61,362 nucleotides of DNA, taken from assembly GCA_017307275.1 (NCBI GenBank), contig JAFKFK010000036.1, positions 1-61,362 of the forward strand, in the 5' to 3' direction. Position 1 is the stretch's first letter, and every line of letters begins with the position of its first letter. The position numbers and the translations under genes were made by a program. This stretch comes from Alphaproteobacteria bacterium (GTDB lineage Bacteria; Pseudomonadota; Alphaproteobacteria; Reyranellales; Reyranellaceae). A model generated the notes under the pieces. The model worked only from the letters and a program-made list of their open reading frames with translations. It did not search any database and had not been told where the DNA came from. Below are positions 14,237-23,276 of this stretch, piece after piece.

Positions 14237-15169
14237 TCAATCCAGCAGGAACTGCCGGCCGATTTCGTTGCTCAGCGTCGCGATATCGCCGCGCAGCGTG
14301 CCGAGGAACTTCGCCAGGCCGACATCGAACACCTGGTCGATGCGGGCATATCGCAGCCGTGCATGCAGTTCGCCGGCCAGCCGGTCGGCTTCGCCGTGCG
14401 TGCCGTAGGCGTCGGCCAGCTCGCGCATGTTGAGATCGACCATCCAGAGACAGTGATGCACCGAGCGCGGCACGTCGCGCCTCAGCATCATCAGCTCCGC
14501 CACCTTCATGGGGTGCAACGAGCTTCGATAGATGCGCCGGTAGGTGCGAACCGCGCCGATGCAGGCCAGCAGCTCCGACCAGGCAAAGTAGTCGAGGCTT
14601 TCGGCATTGGGATCGCCATCGGGCCGCAGCAGGTGGAACTTCACGTCGAGGATGCGGCCGGTATTGTCGGCGCGTTCGAGAAAGGCGCCGAGCTGCAGGA
14701 AGTTGTTAACTTCGTCGCGCAGCAGGGTGACCTGTGCGGCGCCGAAGATCATGACGGCCTGCTTCTTGACCGATTCGATCAGCGCGCCGCGGTCGAGCGT
14801 TGCGCGGTTGCCGCGCAGGCGGCCGCTCAGCTCCAGCCACAGCCCGTTCAGGCTCTCCCAGACGTCGACGGTGATGTTGTTGCGCTCCTCGCGGGCATTG
14901 CGCCGCGCCGCGCCGATCGAATTCACGATCGAGGAGGGGTTGTTCTCGTCGATCACCAGGAAGTCGATCAGGCTGGCCAGCCGGCCGCCCTGTCTTTGGC
15001 TTTGGCGGAACTCGTCCTCCATGCCGAAGATCGCCGCGACGCCGGCCGCTTCCTCGCCGCGCGACTGCAAGGCCATGCGCTGCGTGGCTTCGATCAACCG
15101 TGCCGTCGACTTGGCACGCTGAAGGTAACGGCCCATCCAGTAGAGGTTCTTGGCGGTGCTGCTCAGCAT
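14237..15169 (-). CDS. Alpha-E domain protein (DUF403)
   Basis: A 310-residue all-helical protein of the alpha-E family, recognised by the start MLSSTAKNLYWMGRYLQRAK, WESLNGLWLELSGRL and the ERADNTGRILDVKFHLL stretch. Members are nearly always encoded with a circularly permuted ATP-grasp and a transglutaminase-like protein, as here. Four nt separate it from the ATP-grasp stop and 10 nt from the transglutaminase start, so the three form one transcript. No enzymatic function is known; it is thought to be a partner in peptide synthesis or cleavage. Confidence 0.93.
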   Translation of the reverse strand: MLSSTAKNLYWMGRYLQRAKSTARLIEATQRMALQSRGEEAAGVAAIFGMEDEFRQSQRQGGRLASLIDFLVIDENNPSSIVNSIGAARRNAREERNNITVDVWESLNGLWLELSGRLRGNRATLDRGALIESVKKQAVMIFGAAQVTLLRDEVNNFLQLGAFLERADNTGRILDVKFHLLRPDGDPNAESLDYFAWSELLACIGAVRTYRRIYRSSLHPMKVAELMMLRRDVPRSVHHCLWMVDLNMRELADAYGTHGEADRLAGELHARLRYARIDQVFDVGLAKFLGTLRGDIATLSNEIGRQFLLD

Positions 15170-15173
15170 GGCA

Positions 15174-16613
15174 CTACCTACCGCCGGCCGGCGCGTCGGG
15201 CGCCAGCACCCAGGTATCCTTGGTGCCGCCGCCCTGGCTCGAATTGACCACCAACGACCCTTCCTTCAGCGCAACGCGCGTCAATCCGCCAGGCACGATG
15301 GTGATCTTGCGGCCGGACAGGACGAAGGGTCGGAGGTCGACATGGCGCGGCGCCACGCCCTGACTCACGAAGGTCGGGCAGGTCGAGAGCGCCAAGGTCG
15401 GCTGGGCGATGTAGTTGTCGGGCCGGGTCTTGAGGAGGCCCGCGAACTCCTCGATCTCGGCCTTGCTCGACGTCGGGCCGACCAGCATGCCCTTGCCACC
15501 CGAACCATGGACTTCCTTCACGACCAATTCGGACAGGTGTTCGAGCACGTATTTGTAGTCGTCGGACCGATCGCAGCGCCAGGTCGGAACGTTCTGCAGG
15601 ATCGGCTCCTCGCCGAGATAGAAGCGCACCATCTCGGGGACATAGGTGTAGGTCGACTTGTCGTCGGCGACGCCGTTGCCCAGCGCATTCACGATGTTGA
15701 CCCTGCCGGCACGCAGTGCGCCCAGGAGACCTGCCACGCCAAGATAGGAATCGGGCCGCATCGCCAGCGGATCGAGAAAGGCGTCGTCGACCCGGCGGTA
15801 GATCACATCGACCCGCTGGGGACCGCGTGGCGTGCGCATGTAGACGCGGCTTTCGTCGACGAACAGGTCCGAGCCCTTGACCAGTTCGATGCCCATTTCG
15901 TCGGCCAGGAAGGCGTGTTCGAAGTAGGCGCTGTTGTAATGGCCCGGCGTCAGCAGCACGACGTTGGGTTCCACGTCGTCGCTGTAGGAGACCGAGCGCA
16001 ACGTGGCCAGCAGCTCCTCGGAATAGTCGGCGACGGGCAGCACGCGCATCGCCGAGAACAGCTCGGGCGCCAGCCGCATCATCACTTCGCGGTTCTCCAG
16101 CACGTAGGACACGCCCGACGGCGTGCGCACATTGTCCTCGAGAACGTAGAAATCCTTCTCGCCCACGCGCACCAGATCGATGCCGGCGATGTGGGCATGC
16201 ACGCCACCCGGCAGCTCCAGACCCTGCGCCATCGCCACGAACTCGGCGTTCATCAGGATCTGCTCTTCGGGAATGATGCCGGCGCGACAGATCTCGCGCT
16301 GCCCGTAGGCGTCGGCGAGGAAGGCGTTGAGCGTACGCACGCGCTGCGAGAGGCCCTTGTGCAGATACTCCCATTCGTCCCAGGCGATGACGCGGGGAAT
16401 GATGTCGAAGGGGATCGTGGTCTCGTGGCCGTCGGTCGCGCCATAGGCGCCGAACGTTATGCCGTGCCGCCTATAGAAGAGGTCGACCTCATGACGCGTC
16501 GCGGCGACGCGCTCGGGTGATGTCCGGGCCAGCCAGTCGGCGACCCCACGGTAGGGCTGGCGGACCGAGCCGTCCGTGCCCGAATTCATCTCGTCAAATG
16601 CCTTTGCCGCCAT
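15174..16613 (-). CDS. Circularly permuted type-2 ATP-grasp protein
   Basis: A 479-residue ATP-grasp protein of the circularly permuted group, with LFYRRHGITFGAYG near the N-terminus, FYVLEDNVRTPSGVSYVLEN in the centre and VVKEVHGSGGKGMLVGP near the C-terminus as nucleotide-binding and metal-binding elements. Such proteins are predicted to make amide bonds with an unknown peptide substrate. I place the start at ATG 16613, 11 nt after AGGGGG; an upstream in-frame start would lie over the ribosome site. First gene of the three-gene operon that continues with alpha-E and transglutaminase-like genes. Confidence 0.93.
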   Translation of the reverse strand: MAAKAFDEMNSGTDGSVRQPYRGVADWLARTSPERVAATRHEVDLFYRRHGITFGAYGATDGHETTIPFDIIPRVIAWDEWEYLHKGLSQRVRTLNAFLADAYGQREICRAGIIPEEQILMNAEFVAMAQGLELPGGVHAHIAGIDLVRVGEKDFYVLEDNVRTPSGVSYVLENREVMMRLAPELFSAMRVLPVADYSEELLATLRSVSYSDDVEPNVVLLTPGHYNSAYFEHAFLADEMGIELVKGSDLFVDESRVYMRTPRGPQRVDVIYRRVDDAFLDPLAMRPDSYLGVAGLLGALRAGRVNIVNALGNGVADDKSTYTYVPEMVRFYLGEEPILQNVPTWRCDRSDDYKYVLEHLSELVVKEVHGSGGKGMLVGPTSSKAEIEEFAGLLKTRPDNYIAQPTLALSTCPTFVSQGVAPRHVDLRPFVLSGRKITIVPGGLTRVALKEGSLVVNSSQGGGTKDTWVLAPDAPAGGR

Positions 16614-16711
16614 CCAGCATTTCACCCCCTGTCGAATCACAGTACAAGCAATCGACGGGCCAACAAAGTGGGTCCGTGGATCGGAATTCGAGGGCGTAAC
16701 GGGAGGACGGC

Positions 16712-17701
16712 GTGAAGCAGGTGCTGATCGATCGCTATGGAACGCCGTGGGACGTTGCGCGCTGCGCCGATGTTCCTGATGTCGAAGAGCCGGCGGCCGA
16801 CGAGGTCGTGTTCGATGTCCTGGCCTTTCCGATCAATCCCGCCGACATGTGGTTCTGCAAGGGCAGCTACCGGTTGAAGCCGCCGCTGCCGGCCACGCCG
16901 GGAGCGGAGTGCGTCGGTCGCGTCACTTCCGTCGGTTCGGCCGTGACCCACGTCAAGAAGGGCGACCTCGTCATCAACCTGCAGCGCGAGAACTGGGCGC
17001 AGAAGCGGCGGGTGAAGGGCGACGACGCCATCCCGCTGCCGGCCGGCATCGATCTGCGCCAGGCCGCCATGGTGCGCATCAATCCGCCGACGGCGCTGCT
17101 CATGCTCCAGGACTTCGTCGACCTCAAGCCTGGCGACTGGGTGATCCAGAACGTCGCCAACTCGGCGGTCGGTCGCCTGCTGATCGTGTTGGCGAAGCAA
17201 CGGGGACTGCGCACCGTCAACGTCGTGCGCCGGCCCGAGCTCGAGGCCGAGCTGAAATCGCTGGGCGCCGATCTCGTGGTCGTCGACGGCAACGACCTTG
17301 CTGCGCGCGTCGCCAAGGCAACTGGCGAGGCTGCGATCCGGCTCGGTGTCGAGGCGATCGGCGGCGCGGCAACCGGGCGGATCGTCGAGTGCATCGCGAC
17401 CGAAGGCACGGTGGTTCACTACGGTTCGATGAGCGGCGAGGACCCCGAGGTCACGCGCAGCAACTTCATCTATCGCGGCATCAAGCTCACGGGCTTCATG
17501 CTGGGCCGCGGGCTGGCGAAGCGCAGCCCGGAGAAGATCCGCGAGATCTATGCCGATCTCGGCGGACAGGTGCTGGCCGGCAAGCTGCACGCGCCAGTGG
17601 ACACGGTCTATCCAATCGAGAAAATCAAGGAAGCGTTGGCTCATGCCGACAAAGGCGGGCGCAACGGCAAGATCCTGGTGGCGCCCAACGGTCCTGTCTG
17701 A
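16712..17701 (+). CDS. Zinc-free MDR-family oxidoreductase, 2-enoyl thioester reductase-like
   Basis: A 329-residue medium-chain dehydrogenase/reductase. The N-terminal GroES-like part has ATPGAECVGRVTSVGS; the Rossmann part has NVANSAVGRLLIVLAKQRG followed by TVNVVRRPE, the NADPH-binding pattern of mitochondrial-type 2-enoyl thioester reductases (MECR/ETR1). No zinc ligands are evident. It probably reduces an enoyl-CoA/ACP or a quinone with NADPH. Start is GTG with GGGAGG 6 nt upstream. The NTF2-like gene follows 46 nt downstream on the same strand and likely shares the transcript. Confidence 0.88.
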   Translation: MKQVLIDRYGTPWDVARCADVPDVEEPAADEVVFDVLAFPINPADMWFCKGSYRLKPPLPATPGAECVGRVTSVGSAVTHVKKGDLVINLQRENWAQKRRVKGDDAIPLPAGIDLRQAAMVRINPPTALLMLQDFVDLKPGDWVIQNVANSAVGRLLIVLAKQRGLRTVNVVRRPELEAELKSLGADLVVVDGNDLAARVAKATGEAAIRLGVEAIGGAATGRIVECIATEGTVVHYGSMSGEDPEVTRSNFIYRGIKLTGFMLGRGLAKRSPEKIREIYADLGGQVLAGKLHAPVDTVYPIEKIKEALAHADKGGRNGKILVAPNGPV

Positions 17702-17747
17702 ATGGTCTTGCCTGAATAGGGCGCAATCCGAGTGAGGGAGTGAACAG

Positions 17748-18128
17748 ATGAATTCCGATGTCGCAGCGGTCGAAAAGGTGCTGCAGGTCTATTTCGACGG
17801 CCTTTACGAAGGCGATACCAAGAAGCTCGGCGAAGCGTTCCATCCTGCTTCGCATCTCTACAGCGCGGGCAGCGACGGCAAGGCGGCCGACCTGCCGCGC
17901 GCCGACTGGTTCAAGGCGGTCGAGAGCCGTCCGTCGGCGAAGTCGAAGGGCAGCGCCCGGGCCGACCGCATCGTGTCGATCGACTTCTCCGGTCCGGCGA
18001 CGGCCATTGCCAAGGTCGAGTGCCAGATCCCGCCGCGCTACTTCACCGACTATCTCACTCTGCTGAAGGTCGACGGCCGCTGGCAGGTCATCTCGAAGTC
18101 CTTCCACACCGTCACCAAGGAAGCCTGA
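17748..18128 (+). CDS. NTF2-like (SnoaL/lumazine-binding-type) protein
   Basis: A 126-residue protein of the nuclear transport factor 2-like superfamily: VEKVLQVYFDGLYEGDTKKL at the N-terminus, then KSFHTVTKEA at the C-terminus, with the curved-sheet core between. These small proteins bind or isomerise small ligands, or are binding subunits. Function here is unknown. It is followed directly by a strong bidirectional terminator. Confidence 0.85.
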   Translation: MNSDVAAVEKVLQVYFDGLYEGDTKKLGEAFHPASHLYSAGSDGKAADLPRADWFKAVESRPSAKSKGSARADRIVSIDFSGPATAIAKVECQIPPRYFTDYLTLLKVDGRWQVISKSFHTVTKEA

Positions 18129-18139
18129 GGCCGCAAAGA

Positions 18140-18173
18140 AAAAGCCTCCCCCGCGATGGCGGGGGAGGCTTTT
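18140..18173. terminator. Bidirectional rho-independent terminator
   Basis: A 15-bp stem with a GATG loop: GCCTCCCCCGC pairs with GCGGGGGAGGC, flanked by AAAA on the left and TTTT on the right. It lies between the convergent NTF2-like gene and the cyclophilin gene and should stop transcription from both sides. Confidence 0.92.
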
Positions 18174-18196
18174 GTTTGTCTGGACGAAGAGAGTGT

Positions 18197-18742
18197 CTAG
18201 CTCTTCACGTCGGCCGCGACCTGGACCTTGATCATCTTGTCCTGCGGTGCGGCGACGGCACCCGAGCCGGGCGCGCCCTTCTTGATCTTGTCGACGAACT
18301 CCATGCCGGACGTCACCTTGCCCCACACGGTGTACTGGCCGTCGAGGAAGTTCGAGTCCTTGAAAACGATGAAGAACTGGCTGCGGGCGCTGTTGGGATC
18401 GTTGGTCCGCGCCATCGAGACGGTGCCGCGGCTGTGCGGCTCCTTGTTGAACTCGGCCTTGAGCGTCTCGCCCATGCCGCCGGAGCCGGTGCCCGTCGGG
18501 TCGCCGGTCTGCGCCATGAAGCCGTCGATCACGCGATGGAAGACGACGCCGTCGTACTTGCCTTCGCGCGCCAGCTTCTTGATCTGGGCGACATGCTTGG
18601 GGGCGAGGTCGGGGCGCATCTCGATCACGACGCGGCCGTCCTTCAGGTCGATATAGAGTGTGTTTTCCTTGTCCATGGCGGAGGCAGCTCCTGCAAACAT
18701 GAGAATGACGGCAAGAACGGGCGTCAGAAGGGAGAGACGCAT
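18197..18742 (-). CDS. Periplasmic cyclophilin-type peptidyl-prolyl cis-trans isomerase
   Basis: A 181-residue cyclophilin with a Sec signal peptide (about residues 1-22, ending GAASA). The core shows YDGVVFHRVIDGFMAQTGDP, with the catalytic Arg in FHRVI, and SQFFIVFKDSNFLDGQYTVWGKV. The length agrees with short bacterial PpiA-type enzymes. It helps fold proline-containing proteins outside the cytoplasm. The gene stands alone and ends at the shared terminator. Confidence 0.95.
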   Translation of the reverse strand: MRLSLLTPVLAVILMFAGAASAMDKENTLYIDLKDGRVVIEMRPDLAPKHVAQIKKLAREGKYDGVVFHRVIDGFMAQTGDPTGTGSGGMGETLKAEFNKEPHSRGTVSMARTNDPNSARSQFFIVFKDSNFLDGQYTVWGKVTSGMEFVDKIKKGAPGSGAVAAPQDKMIKVQVAADVKS

Positions 18743-19048
18743 GACGTGTTCCTTCGGCGAAAGCCACGGTCAGGCGTGGCGGCCGGACCTTATAGGCCGA
18801 TTATCGAAAGACAAGCGGCAACTTCGGGGCGGGAGGGGCAGGGCAGGCAGGCGGCCGAGACCGGATTTTCGAGGGGATGTGCATTGTTTGTCGTGGTTTT
18901 GGCGGGGCTGGCGGATAGAGTAGCCGGGTGACCGGGTGGGGTGGCGTTTTTTGCCAGTCCCGGTCGCACATATTGGGAAGTCATATTTTACGGATTGATC
19001 GATGACCGCCTTGAGCGGTGGGGGCGGCGCAGCGGTGCCGTTTTTTCC
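18743..19048. other. Intergenic region between the cyclophilin and hypothetical genes
   Basis: 306 bp if the hypothetical gene starts at 19049. It should hold divergent promoters for the cyclophilin (leftward) and the hypothetical gene (rightward). It has a G-rich stretch around 18830-18950 and short T-runs at 18948 and 19040. I see no convincing promoter pair, repeat or RNA. An in-frame GTG at 18941 could extend the hypothetical protein into it. Confidence 0.4.
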
Positions 19049-19558
19049 ATGAGTTTTGTTCTCGACTGGCCGGCCGACGCCTCGCGCGAGACGCAGGTCG
19101 AAAGGACTTGGCGTACCTTTGGCGACGAGATGGGGGCAACCGTCCAGGCCCTCCTCGACAGCAGCCGCCTGCCATCGGAGATCGCCATCGCAATCGGTGA
19201 GGCGGTTCGCGACTACTTCGGTTCCCATGGCCCGGCGCTTACCGACGCCGAACTCCGCCGTCTCGTTGCCGACCTGTTCGCCCGTCACCGCCCGGCCTCG
19301 TCGCTCGTCGCTTTCGCACAGATGCCGGACTGCCCCTGGACGGGAGACGAGGTTGCCCAGAGTGGCCCGATCGTCCCGGACTGGATCTTCGGCGGGACGC
19401 CCTCGGAGCTGGTGCGCTTCGCTTCAGGTCAGCGGCAAAGCCCGACGCCCATCGACCAGTTGTGGGTGGATCGGTCCATAGAGACCGTGTTCGTCGATGC
19501 CTTCATGCAGTCTGGATCGAACGCACGAACAGCGGACAAGGTTTCGGCGCCGTACTGA
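19049..19558 (+). CDS. Hypothetical protein
   Basis: A 169-residue protein I do not recognise. It starts MSFVLDWPADASRETQVER, has an acidic and amphipathic helical N-terminal half (ERTWRTFGDEMGATVQALLD) and a segment VPDWIFGGTPSELVRFA. No signal peptide, membrane segment or Cys cluster is evident. The start is uncertain: the ATG at 19049 has no clear ribosome site, and a GTG at 18941 is in frame. It lies upstream of coxB on the same strand with a 216-bp gap, so it is probably not part of the oxidase operon. Codon use looks like its neighbours. Confidence 0.55.
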   Translation: MSFVLDWPADASRETQVERTWRTFGDEMGATVQALLDSSRLPSEIAIAIGEAVRDYFGSHGPALTDAELRRLVADLFARHRPASSLVAFAQMPDCPWTGDEVAQSGPIVPDWIFGGTPSELVRFASGQRQSPTPIDQLWVDRSIETVFVDAFMQSGSNARTADKVSAPY

Positions 19559-19774
19559 CTGGCCGGCCTTTGCCCGGACCGTGCAGCGGGCAGGCTATGG
19601 CGAGGCTCTCGCAAGCGTCCTGAAATGATACGGCTGCGACTGGCCGCCACATACCGAGTGGGGGCGAAAACCCGTTACGACCCACGGCTATATCTGGTAC
19701 TAACCCGTTTGAAATGCGGGGGATTTTGCGGGTCGGAAATCCCGTTAGGGTCTACACCGCGAGGGGACGGATGC
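19559..19774 (+). promoter_or_regulatory. Upstream region of the cox operon
   Basis: 216 bp before coxB. The hexamer CCCGTT occurs three times on the plus strand (19671, 19704, 19741), with 33- and 37-bp steps, the last 34 bp before the ATG. This is the likely control region of the oxidase operon. No exact promoter is claimed. Confidence 0.4.
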
Positions 19775-20641
19775 ATGGTCGGTAAGCGCGTATTGAGCAT
19801 TCTGGGCATTTTGTCGGCGATAGCTGTCTTTGGCTTCGCGGGCGTCGCCCAGGCGCAGAAAGTCATCGGCGTGCCGCACGACTGGCAGCTGAATTTCCCG
19901 GCGCCCTTTACGCCGATTATGGAGCGGGTCGAGTCGTTGCATGACCTGCTGCTCGTGATCATCATCCTGATCTCGATCTTCGTTCTGATCCTGCTGATCT
20001 ACGCCGTGTGGCGCTTCCACGCCTCGCGTAATCCGGTGGCGACGAACGTCACCCATCATACCGGCCTCGAGATCGCCTGGACGATCATCCCGATCCTCAT
20101 CCTGGTCGTCATCGCCGTGCCGTCGTTCCGTCTGCTCTACTACAGCGACAAGGCCATCGACGCGGCCATGACGATCAAGGTCACCGGCCACCAGTGGTAC
20201 TGGTCCTACGACTATCCCGATCAGGGCAACTTCAAGGTCGAGAGCCGCATCCTGGCCGAGGCCGATCGTGTCAAGTCCAAGCCGCAGGTGCCGCGCCTGC
20301 TGGCGGTCGACGAGGAGATGGTGATCCCGGCGAACACCGTCGTGCGCATCATCGGCACCGCCGAAGGCGCCAGCATGCACGGCTGGACCGTCCCCGGCTT
20401 CGGCATCAAGAAGACCGTGATCCCCGGCCGTCTCAACGAGGGCTGGATCAGCGTGAAGGAAGAGGGCCTCTACTTCGGCCAGTGCTCGCAGATCTGCGGC
20501 ATGAACCACACCTACATGCCGATCGCCATCAAGGTCGTATCCAAAGCTGACTTCGACAAGTGGGTTGAGGAGAAGAAGAAGGCCGCCGGGTTGCTGCCCG
20601 AAACCAACTTCGCTTCCGTAACCGCTCCCGCCACCCGCTAA
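19775..20641 (+). CDS. coxB: Cytochrome c oxidase subunit II
   Basis: A 288-residue CuA subunit that takes electrons from cytochrome c. A signal peptide (about 1-27, ending VAQAQ) is followed by two transmembrane helices (about 58-79 and 100-122) and the periplasmic cupredoxin domain. CuA ligands are visible as Cys237, Cys241, His245 and Met248 in QCSQICGMNHTYMP, with the earlier His in MHGWTVPGFG. The start at 19775 follows GAGGGG and gives a normal signal peptide. First gene of the oxidase operon; coxA begins 23 nt later. Confidence 0.97.
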   Translation: MVGKRVLSILGILSAIAVFGFAGVAQAQKVIGVPHDWQLNFPAPFTPIMERVESLHDLLLVIIILISIFVLILLIYAVWRFHASRNPVATNVTHHTGLEIAWTIIPILILVVIAVPSFRLLYYSDKAIDAAMTIKVTGHQWYWSYDYPDQGNFKVESRILAEADRVKSKPQVPRLLAVDEEMVIPANTVVRIIGTAEGASMHGWTVPGFGIKKTVIPGRLNEGWISVKEEGLYFGQCSQICGMNHTYMPIAIKVVSKADFDKWVEEKKKAAGLLPETNFASVTAPATR

Positions 20642-20664
20642 GCGCTTCGCCGCAGGAGATAACA

Positions 20665-22293
20665 ATGGCCACCGCGCACGGCGCCGCCCACGACCACAGC
20701 CACCACGACGATCACCACACGCCGACCGGCATCAAGCGGTGGTTGTACAGCACCAACCACAAGGACATCGGCACGATGTACCTTGTGTTCTCGATCTGCG
20801 CCGCCCTGATCGGCGCCGGCTTCTCGATTGTCATGCGGCTGGAGCTGCTGCAGCCGGGCGTGCAGTACTTCAACGTCGACGGCACCCCTGACGGCCATAT
20901 GTGGAATACCGTCGTCACGGCCCACGGCCTGATCATGGTGTTCTTCGTCGTCATGCCGGGCCTGATCGGTGGCTTCGGTAACTGGTTCGTGCCGCTGATG
21001 ATCGGAGCGCCCGACATGGCGTTCCCGCGCATGAACAACATCAGCTTCTGGCTGCTGCCGCCGGCGTTCATCCTGCTCCTGATGTCGGCTGCGATCGGCG
21101 GTGGCGTCGGCACCGGCTGGACAATCTATCCGCCGCTGACGCTCAGCCAGGGCGCCGGCATGGATCTCGCGATCTTCTCGCTGCACATCGCGGGCGCCTC
21201 GTCGATCCTGGGTGCGATCAACTTCATCACGACCATCCTGAACATGCGTGCGCCGGGCATGACGCTCCACCGCATGCCGCTGTTCGCCTGGTCGATCCTG
21301 GTCACCGCGTTCCTGCTGCTGCTGGCCCTGCCGGTTCTGGCCGGCGCGATCACCATGCTGCTGACCGACCGCAACTTCGGCACGTCGTTCTTCAAGGCCG
21401 AGGGCGGTGGCGACCCGACCCTGTTCCTGCACCTCTTCTGGTTCTTCGGCCATCCCGAGGTGTACATCATGATTCTGCCGGCCTTCGGCATCGTCAGCCA
21501 CATCATCTCGACCTTCTCGAAGAAGCCGATCTTCGGCTATCTCGGGATGGCCTATGCGATGGTGGCGATCGGCGTCGTGGGCTTCGTCGTGTGGGCGCAC
21601 CACATGTACACAGTCGGCATGGACGTCGACACGCGTGCCTACTTCGTGGCGGCCACGATGGTAATCGCGGTGCCGACGGGCGTGAAGATTTTCAGCTGGA
21701 TCGCAACGATGTGGGGCGGTTCGATCCGTCTCGAGATGCCCATGCTGTGGGCGATCGGCTTCATCTTCCTGTTCACCGTCGGCGGCGTGACCGGCGTCGT
21801 GCTGGCCAATGCCGGCGTCGACTACTCGCTGCACAACACCTACTACGTGATCGCGCACTTCCACTACGTGCTGTCGCTTGGTGCGGTGTTCGGCATGTTC
21901 GCCGGCTTCTACTACTGGCTCGGCAAGATGTCGGGCCGGCAGTATTCGGAATGGGCGGCTCAGGTCCACTTCTGGACGACCTTCATCGGCGTCAACCTGA
22001 CGTTCTTCCCGATGCACTTCTCCGGTCTTGCCGGCATGCCGCGCCACTACGTCGACTATCCCGACGCGATGTCGCACTGGAACTACATCTCCTCGATCGG
22101 CGCGTTCATCTCGTTCGGTTCGACGATCTTCTGGCTGATCTTCGTGGTCTTCGGCACGTTGATGTACGGCCGCAAGGTCGGCGCGAACTACTGGGGCGAA
22201 GGCGCCACGACGCTGGAATGGACGGTGGCTTCGCCTCCGCCGTTCCACACCTTCGAGGAACTGCCGCGCATCTCCCCGTCGGCTCACCACTGA
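20665..22293 (+). CDS. coxA: Cytochrome c oxidase subunit I
   Basis: A 542-residue heme-copper oxidase catalytic subunit (aa3 type, A family), 12 predicted helices. Heme and CuB ligands are in TAHGLIMVFF, HPEVY (the His-Tyr cross-link pair), WAHHMYTVG and HNTYYVIAHFHYVLS. It reduces O2 to water and pumps protons. A His-rich N-terminal tail (HGAAHDHSHHDDHH) precedes the first helix. CAGGAG precedes the ATG. It follows coxB closely and is followed by a hairpin, then ctaB. Confidence 0.98.
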   Translation: MATAHGAAHDHSHHDDHHTPTGIKRWLYSTNHKDIGTMYLVFSICAALIGAGFSIVMRLELLQPGVQYFNVDGTPDGHMWNTVVTAHGLIMVFFVVMPGLIGGFGNWFVPLMIGAPDMAFPRMNNISFWLLPPAFILLLMSAAIGGGVGTGWTIYPPLTLSQGAGMDLAIFSLHIAGASSILGAINFITTILNMRAPGMTLHRMPLFAWSILVTAFLLLLALPVLAGAITMLLTDRNFGTSFFKAEGGGDPTLFLHLFWFFGHPEVYIMILPAFGIVSHIISTFSKKPIFGYLGMAYAMVAIGVVGFVVWAHHMYTVGMDVDTRAYFVAATMVIAVPTGVKIFSWIATMWGGSIRLEMPMLWAIGFIFLFTVGGVTGVVLANAGVDYSLHNTYYVIAHFHYVLSLGAVFGMFAGFYYWLGKMSGRQYSEWAAQVHFWTTFIGVNLTFFPMHFSGLAGMPRHYVDYPDAMSHWNYISSIGAFISFGSTIFWLIFVVFGTLMYGRKVGANYWGEGATTLEWTVASPPPFHTFEELPRISPSAHH

Positions 22294-22302
22294 TCTCGAG
22301 GA

Positions 22303-22329
22303 GCGGAGGCGCCCAAAAGGCGCCTTCGC
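22303..22329 (+). terminator. Hairpin between coxA and ctaB
   Basis: AGGCGCC and GGCGCCT pair over 7 bp (up to about 11 with a G-U) around a 5-nt loop, starting 10 nt after the coxA stop. There is no U-tract. A partial terminator or a 3' stability element that sets less ctaB than coxA is likely. Confidence 0.5.
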
Positions 22330-22340
22330 CTTGAAAGGCC

Positions 22341-23276
22341 ATGACCGACACGGCAAACGGCATCCTGACGATCACCGCCGAAGCGGCTCCCGCTTCACGC
22401 GTGCGGGACTATGTCGACCTCCTGAAGCCCAGGGTCATGTCGCTGGTCGTGTTCACCGGCCTGGTCGGTGTCATGATCGCGCCGGGCCATATCCATCCGC
22501 TGACTGCGACGCTTGCCGTACTGGCGATCGCGCTGGGCTCCGGGGCCGCCGGCGCCATCAACATGTGGTACGAGCGCGACCTCGATGCAGTGATGGAGCG
22601 GACGCGTAACCGCCCGCTGCCGGCCGGCCGTGTCGCGCCGGACGATGCGCTGGGCCTCGGCGTGCTGCTGTCGATCTTCTCGGTCGCCCTGATGGCGGTC
22701 GCGACCAACTTCGTCGCCGCTGCGCTGCTGACGGCCGCGATCCTGTTCTATGTCTTCGTCTACACGATCTGGCTGAAGCGCCGGACGCCGCAGAACATCG
22801 TGATCGGCGGTGCCGCGGGCGCCTTCCCGCCGATGATCGGCTGGGCGGCCGTGACCGGCGACGTGTCGGCCGTGGGCATTGCGCTCTTCCTCCTGGTCTT
22901 CCTGTGGACGCCGCCGCACTTCTGGGCGCTCGCGCTCTATCGCAGCGACGACTATCGCCGTGCCGGCGTGCCGATGCTGCCGGTGGTTGCCGGCCCGCGC
23001 GAGACCAAGCGTCAGATGCTGATCTACACGCTGGTGCTGGTGCCGGTTGCCCTGGCGCCGACCCTGCTGGGCTCGGTCGGCTGGCTCTACGGTGCGGTCG
23101 CACTGGTCTTCAGCCTCGCCTTCGTCGGCCATGCGATCTCCGTGTGGCGCACGGCGGACGATGAGACCGCCCATGGTGCGGCGCGGCGCATGTTCCGCTT
23201 CTCGCTGCTCTACCTTGCGGTGTTGTTTGCGGTGCTGCCGCTCGACCTGATCGCGGGTCGGATTTTGGCCGGATGA
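22341..23276 (+). CDS. ctaB: Protoheme IX farnesyltransferase (heme O synthase)
   Basis: A 311-residue integral membrane prenyltransferase of the UbiA superfamily, which adds farnesyl to heme B to give heme O for the oxidase. The family signature NMWYERDLDAVMERTRNRPL holds the Mg-diphosphate Asp residues, and the second motif region FVYTIWLKRRTPQN follows. About nine hydrophobic segments. It is encoded between coxA and the assembly genes, and its stop overlaps the ATG of the next small gene. Confidence 0.97.
   Translation: MTDTANGILTITAEAAPASRVRDYVDLLKPRVMSLVVFTGLVGVMIAPGHIHPLTATLAVLAIALGSGAAGAINMWYERDLDAVMERTRNRPLPAGRVAPDDALGLGVLLSIFSVALMAVATNFVAAALLTAAILFYVFVYTIWLKRRTPQNIVIGGAAGAFPPMIGWAAVTGDVSAVGIALFLLVFLWTPPHFWALALYRSDDYRRAGVPMLPVVAGPRETKRQMLIYTLVLVPVALAPTLLGSVGWLYGAVALVFSLAFVGHAISVWRTADDETAHGAARRMFRFSLLYLAVLFAVLPLDLIAGRILAG

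Noticed and set aside
20638..22356. A 572-codon minus-strand frame opposite coxA
   Set aside because: coxA is beyond doubt and the antisense product is an Arg/Asp/His-rich shadow.
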